From Hemileia vastatrix (Eukaryota > Basidiomycota > Pucciniomycetes > Pucciniales > Zaghouaniaceae): DNA of 64,000 nt. Where the stretch lies: positions 8,685,712 through 8,749,711 of the forward strand of contig JASXTE010000008.1 in the NCBI GenBank assembly GCA_030280995.1. The letters are read 5' to 3'. Below, piece after piece: positions 34,660 to 44,052 of this stretch (the stretch's first letter is position 1; every line of letters starts with the position of its first letter). The notes under the pieces are model-generated. The model had not been told where the DNA came from. It searched no databases and saw only the letters and a program-made list of their open reading frames with translations. The translations under genes were made by a program, and so were the position numbers.

Positions 34660-35340
34660 CCCTAAATTCCCCACTCCAAACCCCTCTCTCACCTCCCCAA
34701 AACCCTTGTACAAACCCCCCCTCTAACCTATTCACATCCCCTTTTAAACCCCTCCAAACCCCCTTCCAAACCCGCCTTTAATCTGTCCCAAATCCCCCTC
34801 CAAACCCCCCTCCAAACCTCCCTCCAAACCCCCCTTCAATCCCCCCCAAACCCCCTCCAAACCCCTCTTCAATTCACCTCTATTCCCCCCCTCCAAACCC
34901 CCCCTAACCTCCCCCTCCAAACCCCCTCCAAACCCCCCCAATCCCCCCCTCAATGTTACTTAACGATTTGTTAACAAATTGTTAAGGAACCTTTAAGGGG
35001 GGTAGGGGGGTTTGGGGGGTTTTGAGGGGGATAAGAGGGGGGTTAGGAACGGATTGAAGGGGGTTTTGGAAGCGGGGTTGGAGGGGGTGATTTGGAGGGT
35101 TTGGAGGGGGGTTTGGAGGGGATTTGGAGAGGGGATTCAGGGGATTTGGAGGGGGGTTGGAGAGGGATGAGGGGAGGAAATGAGGACACCAACAAGGGGG
35201 AGAAAGGGAGAGATGAGACCAAAGAGGGAGAAAAGGGAGGTTAGAGTGAGCCAAGGAGGGGGGAATAAGGCAGCCAAAGGGGGGAAAAGGGGGATGTATC
35301 CATTCCAAAGAGAGGGTAAAGGTGGGAAAAATCCCAGGCC
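34660..35340. repeat. C-rich/G-rich imperfect inverted repeat
   Basis: 34,660-34,955 is built of CCCCCTCCAAA-type units; 34,993-35,340 is its G-rich counterpart (GGAGGGGGGTTTGG units), around a centre TTGTTAACAA at 34,967-34,978. Strong purine/pyrimidine strand asymmetry flips at the centre. It lies between the oxygenase and transposase genes. Long frames through it encode Gly- or Pro-repeats and are not credible genes. Confidence 0.85.
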
Positions 35341-35821
35341 AAGGGGGATAAATAATAGGATAAATGAGAGAAAAAATGGAGAGACAGAGAGAGAAAAAAA
35401 AAGGTTAATTTTACCTATAAATTTAAAAAAACCACTTACAAAAAAAAACAAAAACAAAAACAAAAACCCAAAAAACAAAAAAACAAAAAAAAAAATTAGC
35501 AAAAAAATTAAGTAAAAAAGATAAAATGACTTACCTGGAGAGATGAGTTTAGAAAAAAGAAATATAAGTGAAATTGTTTGAGTGATGTAGGAAGAGAGGA
35601 GAAAATGGATATGAGTGAAGAAAAAAAAGAGAGTGACTGAAAAAATATGCGTTTGCTGAAAATATGCGATTTCATGTTGAGTTGATGAAAGAAAACACAG
35701 AGAGATAAAAAAAATAAGACTTTAACAGCAAATTCAAAAACCAAAAAAATATATAAAAACAATTTACCATTCTCAGTGAATAAAACACATGAATTGATCA
35801 TTTGAAGAGAATGAAAAAAAA

Positions 35822-37086
35822 TTAAAATTGTGTTGAAAAATGTTGAAGTGTTATTGGAAGAATTTTTGCCCTTATACTAGTTGATTGAGAAATAAAAGTG
35901 TTGGATATAGTCGGAGGTGAATCAACTTGTTTATTTTCATACAGCTCTAACCATTGATCTTTGAGGTCAGCAAGTAGGTTATGAAGTATAGTACAACACA
36001 GAATCCAGTTGATCACCATCTCCATTTCAGATTTATTTCTAAGAGGACTTCTTAATTCCCTTAAACTAGAAAAACAACCTTTCAAGATTCCAATAGAATG
36101 TTCAATACGGACTCTTGACTTTGCCAAATGATTGTTGAACTTAGCATTTTTACTGTCTTCTGAAGCTGCTCCCCGAAAAGCAGGAAGTACATACTTTCCA
36201 TTCACATAAGCAGAATCTGCAAGAAGTTACTGATCTTCATCAAAGAATTTTTCAGGTTCATTTGAAATTTGCATTCTTTGGAAGAGGTAGGAGTCATGAA
36301 ATGAGCCAGGATAGCCAGCAAAGAATGATATAAATTTTTTGTTCACGTCACATATAAGCTGAACAGAAATTGAATATCTATAAAGAAGAAATATTTGTTT
36401 GTGTTAGTTTCAAAGAGAATGAAAGGAGTTAAAAATAATCTACCTCTTTTTACAGTCAAAGTAATTGTTTCAACCTTGAGCAGGTTTCTGGCTCAAAGGA
36501 ATAGCAGTACCATCAACAAAACCAATACATCCTGGGAAGCCCTCTACTTGCATAACCTGAGATGATTCAAGTTGCTCTTCTTTTGTTGGCCAGGTGAGAA
36601 GTTGAGATTCCAAGTAGTTGATGGCAGTGATACATCGTTTGGTATAAGTATTAACTGAACCATACCCTAAATCAAAGACATTTTCTAAATGTTTCAAAGC
36701 AGCTCCATTACCATTTGAACCCAAAAGACATAGTGTGATGGCCAATTGAATTGAAGGGTGTCATTGTTATTTTTTAGAATTATTGTGAAATATGGGATGA
36801 TTCTTAATAAGCTCAAGCAATTTAAGGAAACATTCCTGAGAGGTCCTGAACAGCTGTCTAAAACTGGGTGTAGATAGGTTAAGAAGTGTTTGGATGGTGT
36901 ACTTGAGGGTATGAAGTACTTGAGGCTTTCTGGGAAGAAGGTAACGTTTTGTAGCAATTTTGATAAAAAGACAAAATCTTCTTCTAGATCAGAATCAGAA
37001 TGGCAATCAGAGTCCAAGAGCAGTTCAAGAGCCATGAAAGTCATTGCTTTATGTAAGTTATCATGATTTGATAGTGAGGAAGTCAT
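35822..37086 (-). pseudogene. PIF/Harbinger DDE transposase (two exons, disabled)
   Basis: Exons 37,086-36,444 and 36,377-35,822 around a 66-bp GTAGAT...TATAG intron. Seen: a helical N-terminus, IQLAITLCLLGSNGNGAALK typical of Harbinger transposases, first catalytic Asp in GFVDGTAIPL, second in GSFHDSYL, then ADSAYV and the catalytic Glu in RVRIEHSIGILKGCF, followed by WILCCTILHNLL. It cuts and joins the transposon ends in the nucleus. Damage: a 1-base shift near 36,750 and an in-frame TAA at 36,227-36,229. The three catalytic residues remain, so inactivation looks fairly recent. The start at 37,086 is the first Met; the upstream stretch to the TIR has no other frame. Confidence 0.82.
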
Positions 37087-37395
37087 AACTCTTATATGAT
37101 ATGATATGAAGATGTAAATGATGTATGGTGTTTCGAGTTATGAAGTGTTATTCTGTGGAGTTCTGCGTATGAATGGGATGATGCTGACAAATCAGTGAAA
37201 TGGGACTTGATGGTGAAATCAGCACTTTTGGTTAAGAAAGTGCGGATTTGAGTGAAATAAGTGACTTTTTTCACTTTTGAAATCCACCAGTATTGGGGCT
37301 AGTGTGTTTCCGAAATCCGCACTTATTTAAGTGCAAATTTGGTCAAATTTAAGTGCGGATTTGTAAGTGCCAATTTTCCAGAACTGACACCCCCT

Positions 37396-38293
37396 AATAT
37401 AATGTTTTTCAGGACAAAAAATAAACTGAAATAATAATCAAAAATTTTATTAACTAATATAAGATAATTTTATAGCCAGGATCAAAATAAATCAACTGAA
37501 ATAATAAAATAATTTAATAATTAGTAATGTATATGTTGATAATTATTTGGACTAGAAGTCAACTGAATAATTTAATTGCCAGTACTTAATATCAACTGAA
37601 AATTATTTAATTTCCAGGACTTAAATCAAGTGAAATAATTTAATTACCAGGACTTAATGTCAACTGAAAATAATTTTAATTACCAGGACTTAATGTCAAC
37701 TGAAATAATTTAATTACCAGGACTTATTTTCAACTGAAATAATTTTAATATATTTAATTCAATTAATTTTAAATATTATTAATTTACTGTAAGGTCAACT
37801 TGTCAAGTGAAACAATAATATAAAATTTTAATTATCAGGACAGAGGTCAACTGAAATAATTAAAAATAAATATAAAATAATTAATTTAATTTATATTACT
37901 TCTACGACTAAGAACAATATAGTTCTATCTTGGTCAACTAGGAAAGAAAAATATTTTATTTACCAGGCACCTCCCCCTTTAAATTGAGTGAGTTTATGCT
38001 ACTTAGAGAGCGCTGAGTAAAAAAGATATACATGGACAATGAAATGTAGAAAATGACCCACAAATGGTAATAAATATAATTACCACAATTAGATATGACA
38101 ATTGCCAATATATGAACCTAAATTTTGGAGCATGGTTTGATTCCCAGTTTCAGCAAAAAAATAATTCATGTGGTCAATGACATTTGTCGTTTTCGTGGTC
38201 TACTCATCCTACTGGTACCTTGTTGTTGATAGTCACTTGGTCTCCGGCTTCAAGATATCAATGTGCCATCAAAGATTTAGAAAGGGGTTCAAG
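37396..38293 (-). other. Leader of element D with about 36-bp tandem repeats (37,550-37,760)
   Basis: On the minus strand the unit reads roughly CAGTTGACATTAAGTCCTGG plus an AT-rich part, about six degenerate copies. The same GTTGAC/AGTCC core occurs in the A1 and A2 leaders. Near 37,950 TTTCCTAGTTGACCAAG matches the A leaders closely. The LTR-proximal part has no ORF and no clear TGG primer site. Confidence 0.6.
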
Positions 38294-39071
38294 TGTCGAA
38301 GGTTACTGATGGTTTAGAAGATTTTAACGGAGGTCCGACAGCGGTGATAGGTGGATTTTTGGGGTTGCAAAGTCAAAGGTATGTATGAATTATCTTTTCT
38401 TTTATTTACTCAATAAAAAGAGGTAAAATAGTTTATAATTATTATTATAATTTATTATTTAGAATTATGTTTTTGTAAGTACTAAAAACAATAATTAATA
38501 TTAATAAATGTTTTGTTAAAATAATAAGTAAGTACAGGATGATCAAAACAACCAGAAAGGGGAGGCCTTATATAGGCAAAAGAGAGACAAAGCACCAAGT
38601 TAAAATCCTATATACAGGAGTATGATAGAAGAAAAGGAATATTCCAGAAAATTATTTTCAAATAATAAGGTTGTTCTAGAAAGAATCTGTTAAAAATGTG
38701 TATTTACTGTATATGTCAGAAATAAATTGATTTATTTAAAAATTACTGCAAGTGTCATCTTTATATAAGTAATTTGAATCTCTTGTATATATTTCTTTTT
38801 ATTTTAATATTAAATTTTTCTTTAATATTGATATTTATTTCTCTTAAACTGCCATTGAGCACAGTGTTAGGAAATAAAAATATAAGGGACATTTAATATT
38901 AATTTTTATTATTTACTAACTTTACTGTTTTGTAACTAGTTAATTTATTACAAGTAAATTTAAAGTAAATATATTGGAACTTATAATAATATATAAGAAA
39001 TAAAAAGGTGTGGATTCATCCCATTAAATGATTAATTATTTTACTGGGTAAGACTAGCAGCCTGGCTGACA
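38294..39071 (-). repeat. 5' LTR of element D
   Basis: Minus-strand start TGTCAGCCAGGCTGCTAG at 39,071; end TTCGACA placed at 38,294 by analogy with the A LTR (GACA end near the CTTCTA motif). The left boundary is inferred. A TATA-like CTTATATAGG occurs near 38,565. The right flank GTACG is the candidate target duplication. Confidence 0.65.
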
Positions 39072-39786
39072 GTACGTATGTTATCTTTAATTTTAAATTA
39101 CTCAATTTTAAGAGAGGTAAGAAAATTTTATCATTTTTATTTAAATTAATAGTTTAGAAATATGTGATGTATCTACTAAAATATAGATAATAGTAATAAA
39201 TATTAATTTGTATAATGATTTAAATAAAATAATTGGTGTGTAAAAGAATGTCCAAAACAACCAGAAAGGGATTGCCTTATATAGGCAAAAGAGAGACAAA
39301 GCACCATGTTAAAATCCTAAATACAGGAGTATGAGAGAAGAAAATGAATATTCCAGAAATATATTTTCAAATAATAAGATTTTTCTAGAAAGAATGTGTT
39401 TAAAATGTGTATTTACTGTGTATGTCCAAAATAAATTGATTTATTTAAAAATTACTGTAAGTGTTATTTTTAAATAAGTAATTTGAATTTCTTGCATATA
39501 TTTATTTTTATTTTAATGTTAAATTTTATTTCAATATTAAATTTTAATTTTATTTCTCTTAACCTGTCATTGAGCATGGTGTTAGGAAATAAAAATATAA
39601 TGGACATTTAATATTAATTTTAATTATTTACTAGCTTTACTTTTTTACAACTAGTAATTCATTACAAGTAAATTTAAAGTTAATATATTATAATTAATAA
39701 TATATAAGAAATAAAAAAAAAGGTGTGGCCTCATCTCAGTAAATAATTAATTATTTTATTGGGTAATTCTAGCAGCCTACCTGAAA
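39072..39786 (-). repeat. Older, partial LTR of the D family
   Basis: Follows D's LTR directly and aligns with its 38,380-39,071 part: shared blocks are CAACCAGAAAGG, CTTATATAGGCAAAAG and AATATTCCAGAAA. The end reads GCAGCCTACCTGAAAA where D has GCAGCCTGGCTGACA, so it has decayed. D probably inserted into this LTR. Confidence 0.7.
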
Positions 39787-39859
39787 AACATTCTCTTAAG
39801 ACTAATTTTAGATATATGTAGAAAAGTTTGTAAGTAATACCATGAAATATTAATTGTTT

Positions 39860-40292
39860 AGAGGTTTCTTGGGGAAAGGTACCATTTCTTAGTCATTTTT
39901 ATAATGAAAAAATTCTTCATTAAGATAAGGATCAGATAAAGAACCAAAGGGATGATTAAAAGAAATAAAAATTATTGAAAAATTATTTTAACCATAGTTT
40001 AAGAGATAGGAGGGTATTTCTCTTGTACAAAATAAAATTATAACTTATATGAAATTTTATAAGTCATAAAAAATAAATTTTTATGCTGAAGAATGCTTGA
40101 TAGAGTGGATTTATTTTGAAAAATCAGTAAAATTGAAGTTGTTTGAAAAACCAGCACTTTTGGTTGAGATAGTGTGTATTTGAGTGAAATGTATGACTTA
40201 TTTTGTTTTTCAAATACACCAGTGTTTGAGTTGAAATTTTTCTAAAATCTTCACTTGGATAAATGTAAATTTTACAAATCTGACACCCCTCA
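39860..40292. mobile_element. Relic of the right end of a Harbinger element
   Basis: Matches 36,940-37,395 in order: a TTTTTATAATGAAAAAATTC block like the transposase N-terminus, CAGCACTTTTGGTTGAGA, AAATACACCAGTGTT and a terminal TCTGACACCCCTCA. Heavily mutated and internally shortened; no coding capacity. Third Harbinger copy in the window. Confidence 0.6.
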
Positions 40293-41578
40293 TTCCGACC
40301 TCAAAAACTCTTTATGAAAATCTTTCATATTTCTCTAATCCATGCTTCAAAGGTACCATTAGTTGAGTTTAGTTTTGAGAAATTTTAAATTTATAGATTT
40401 AATATATTCAATTTTTAAAAATTAAAGCTTTTATTCTGGCCAACTTCTGTAAGATAAAAATTCTCATCTGTGTTGTGTGAGTAACATGTTTCTTGCTTTT
40501 TCTGAGCTGAAATTAGATTGGCTGGAGATTCACTACCTCCTTGATTATTTCTTAATGATTAAAATGAAATAAAATATCTTTTCTACTCTAGATGTACTAT
40601 TACAAACCACTTACTTGAGAAAATATTTTTTCCATTTCATTTCAATTCAATTTATTTTATACAAATAAAAAATTGTGGTTTTGGGGACAAACTTTCTTCT
40701 CAGAAAATAACTCAGGATCAATCTACCAGAAGAAAACTTATCCTTTTTAAAGTTTTGAAATTCAAGAAGATAGAAAATAAGAATGGAAAGGATTATGGAG
40801 TAAGAAGACAAAAGAATGAGATAAAAATATCAGCCAATATGCATAGGAAGAAAAAATTGAAAGGGAATAAAATATAAAATAAAATAAAAAGTTATAAAAT
40901 TGAGAGTTACTAAAGTATAAGGTAAGGATAGTATTTTATCTTTTAAACATATCAGAAGAACAAAATTATGTGATGAAAAATCCCATAAACCTCAATGAAA
41001 CATGATAGCAAAAGGTAGATTGCCCACTCTCACACTATGCTTTGTCTTCTAGTATTTGTATACACAGGGTATTTAGTCAAGTACTTTTAGACTTTTAAAA
41101 ATCAAAGTAGACTCTTCTTCTTTTAATTTCTCATTTTGCCCCTTCCTCATCTTTCTTTCAGATTTTTTGAGTAATAGCATCTTTTTTTTTCTAAAGATAT
41201 TTTTTTAGTTTATTAAAATAATTTTAAAAGTATTTATAAGAAGTAAACTCTACTAGTACTTCTCTAATGGTCTTTCTTTTTATTTTTTTGATGTAATGAG
41301 CATGTTTAAGTCACATTTAATCATTTTCCGACTCTGTTGTTTCACTTTATGAATAAGATATGCAGCATAAGAATTAACAAGGTTCATTGCATAGGCTGAA
41401 GCAGTGAAAAGAAAGACTATTATACCTCTAGTGCACAGTATATTAGACCTGTGATTAGTTGGTTGTCATATCAAATTTTATTATTTTATCATTCATACAT
41501 AGTTACAAGTTCGCAGTGGTCATGGTAAATTCAATTACTAGTTCTAATCCCTGTGAAACATAATACCAAAGCTGTAAT
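40293..41578. other. 1.3 kb without recognisable feature
   Basis: AT-rich sequence with many short stops in all frames. I see no gene, repeat unit, LTR or TIR. It may be old transposon sequence or intergenic DNA. Confidence 0.5.
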
Positions 41579-42765
41579 AAAGGAGGAGAGTGTCAGTTTA
41601 TGCTGGTATATAAGTATGATTTAATAGTAAATATTAATGGTCCAACTACTGATTAATAAATGATTAAGTGATTAAACCTCAGGGTAAGACTAATAAAAAA
41701 GTTATTCTCAATTTATACTCACAATACTTGGATTTTATGTGTGCTAGTGGTGGAAAATAGAATAATAAAATATAGTTATAGCTTATATAAAGATAATATC
41801 AATTTATAAAGGCTATATAATATATTTCTATATGATAATAATTTTGTTTTAGTGTTTATTTGAATTTTAGTAAGTAAGTGATTTCTAATCACCATCAAAA
41901 TCTTCCCTTACTTATACCAAAATCCACTGGAGTGCACAGACCTTCAATCCAGATGATTTCACTGCTATCCCGGGAAATTACAGCACTTTTAGGGCCCATC
42001 ACCTCCCCATGGCATCCACTTAAAGAAGTTTCAAGACCCAGACCTCCAGTAAGGACCCTCCATCACAATTAATGATACCTCAGACCCATACTATAAATAG
42101 AATAAACAGATCAAAGCAGATACCATAAAGAAACAGGTAAAATAAATCATCCAAAGAGTATAGAATGAGACCCAAAGCATATAAATGAGCCAAATTAACT
42201 GTCCAAGCTCCCAATAAAAACCCCAAGCATCCATATTAACCCAGTAATCATATCCCAACTCATAAATCTGTGAAAATCCATCCAAGAAGCTGATTAAGTT
42301 GTCCAAACTAGATATATGCACCTGAAATAGGTGTATATGCTGGTTTAGGCATTGTGAGTCCACTGGATATGTCCATATGACCTAAAATAAGCAGAAAAAT
42401 AAAGGTTATAGGCTATTAAGAGGTTAAAACCCACTTATATACCTAAATATACATAATATAACTACATATTTCACTGAATATGAGATTTATGTATACATAT
42501 AAGTTTATGTATGTCTATAATTACTTAATATCACTTAATATAAGTATATTATGACTCCATCAAAACCTTAATAAGTATTAATAGGCTATGCATAAGCTAT
42601 TTAAACTCTTATAAGTCATATAATAGTGTAATAATTATATATATATGCATTATAATCATATATATAAGTATTTTAACCTTATTTTTAAGTTATAAGTTAA
42701 TTTAATTAAGGTTATAGTATTTTAAATACAAGAATTATTCAGTCCTGGAGATACCTAGGCTGTCA
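41579..42765. repeat. Two LTR-like ends of Ty3 type, uncertain relation
   Basis: At 41,579-41,590 a purine tract AAAGGAGGAGAG precedes TGTCAGTTTATGCTGG, a plus-strand LTR-like start. At 42,765 the minus strand reads TGACAGCCTAGGTATCTCC followed by AGGACTGA, close to the family B LTR start with one base changed. Between them are AT-rich DNA and two short frames (41,878-42,072; 42,091-42,363) that I do not accept as genes. It may be one LTR inserted in another. Confidence 0.45.
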
Positions 42766-43547
42766 GAGAGAGTCTAGAATACTTATACTAGCTCCAAGCT
42801 ATGAACAATATTTACTCCAAATTGATTTTTCTTTTACTCTTAAGTTTTGTCTTCACTGAAATTTGATTGACTTGGTGCATGGTACAAGTTAATATATCAT
42901 CCATCCTCCTTATTCTTTTATTTAGTTATGCTGTTATTATAGGTTAGCGCATGCATTTGTTAGCCGCTAGTGCTCTCATATCTCATTGTTACAATTAGAG
43001 TTACTTACGTGTCTATAAAATTGCTACAATTTAAGCTGAAATAAACAACCATCAATTTGATTGCTGTGTCCTTCATAGAAATGACACTTAACTATTTATT
43101 TTTGGTATGGTTTTAGTAGATGATTTTTTGTTTTGCAATTGAGTAAAAAAACCTATATATTCATAGCTTATCAGTTAAATGTAAAAATTATGCTACATGA
43201 GACATGTAAATCAAATGAGTTTTACTGAATGAATTTAGGAAAGTAGTAAAGTAGGAAAGAATATATATATTTTTGCAACTCATATTTAGTAAACATTACC
43301 CCATAACCGGGTAGAATGGTACAATTCACTAACCAAGGTCACAATCAATATGCAATTACTTAAAGATTTGATACTGCAATGGAATTTGATCCCCTCACTA
43401 TTCATAGATATTCACTATACAGATAATATTACCCCAAATTAATCTCATCAAAGTAACTTTTTCTAGCTGGAAAATTTGTTAATCCACACTTTGGAAGCTG
43501 GATTGTTGATTTTTATATTATGAAGAATATTATATGATATTAATTTG
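42766..43547. other. 0.8 kb without recognisable feature
   Basis: Left flank of Copia element C1. No frame of note, no repeat and no TIR detected. The last five bases, ATTTG, resemble ATTGG on the other side of C1 (54,306-54,310). Confidence 0.5.
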
Positions 43548-43969
43548 TATAATTGAGGTAGGAGATCTACAGCTTTTAAGGAAGACAAGATGTCCTAATT
43601 AGAACACTTTGCACGTCTTAAAGTGATAAACCCAAATACCTGTAGCATGGAGTGAGCAAGTGGGGAAAGTGGCACCAAGCAAGAAAAAGTGAGGAAAATA
43701 GAAAAAAGGATAAGAGAAGGATAAAACGTAGCTGAGTGAGAAAACAGGAGCATAGTGACTACAATATATATATCCTCTATAATCAAGCTAAGTTTTATCT
43801 AACAATGGAATATTCAAGTTTTGCTATTAAAGGGAAATACTTTGCTCAGGCAGGGATTCCACAACTGAGGCTGAGGTACAAATAGTAGAGCATAAACTGA
43901 GGAATGCAAGGTAGTCTGAGGTAGATAGATAATGGTACAATTTCAATGAAAGAAATGACATTTCTAATA
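43548..43969 (-). repeat. 3' LTR of C1
   Basis: Minus-strand start TATTAGAAATGTCATTTC at 43,969, directly after a G-run polypurine tract (43,970-43,978). 422 bp against 486 bp in the partner: about 64 bp are missing between two AAATACCTG direct repeats, a slippage-type deletion. Confidence 0.85.
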
Positions 43970-44052
43970 CCCCCCCTGTCTATATACATTAGACACAATT
44001 TTGAAGACCCAATCTGGAAAGCAGGATTTCAAATTTTGGTCAAGCCAATGAT

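Larger units (their letters stand above)
30753..37395. mobile_element. Full-length PIF/Harbinger transposon with three genes, including a Tet/JBP-like oxygenase
   Basis: Terminal inverted repeats begin AGAGGGTGTCAGTTCTGG (left) and AGGGGGTGTCAGTTCTGG (right, inverted) and extend through a region rich in GCACTTAA. A 3-bp AAT flanks both sides (30,750-30,752 and 37,396-37,398); TA is an alternative reading, and PIF/Harbinger elements typically duplicate 3 bp. It sits in the leader of element D. Contents in order: accessory ORF (+, 31,109-32,423), 93-bp tandem repeats, oxygenase (-, 33,237-34,259), C/G-rich inverted repeat, transposase (-, 35,822-37,086). All three genes carry stops or shifts, so this copy is not autonomous now. 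Confidence 0.85.
14340..39071 (-). mobile_element. Decayed Ty3/Gypsy element D, minus strand, split by four insertions and truncated by B
   Basis: Pieces in minus-strand order: 5' LTR (38,294-39,071), leader (37,396-38,293 and 30,607-30,752), Gag N-terminus (29,559-30,606), Gag to reverse transcriptase (17,592-19,333) and reverse transcriptase to integrase (14,340-16,823). Continuity is supported by the CAAAT duplication on both sides of A2 (19,329-19,333 and 29,559-29,563), by AAT on both sides of the Harbinger element, and by codon-level continuity of protease-region sequence across the solo LTR. The 3' part beyond the integrase should lie left of B, outside the window. Confidence 0.8.

Noticed and set aside
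34744..35515. Gly-rich, Pro-rich and Lys-rich frames on both strands
   Set aside because: They follow directly from the C/G-rich and A-rich simple sequence and have no recognisable protein character.
41878..42363. Two short frames (plus 41,878-42,072; minus 42,091-42,363)
   Set aside because: No domain, no signal, and placed between LTR-like ends; the minus frame is a low-complexity aromatic stretch.
43595..43786. Similar minus-strand frames at 17,157, 43,595 and 53,871
   Set aside because: They recur only because they lie in the repeated C1-family LTR.
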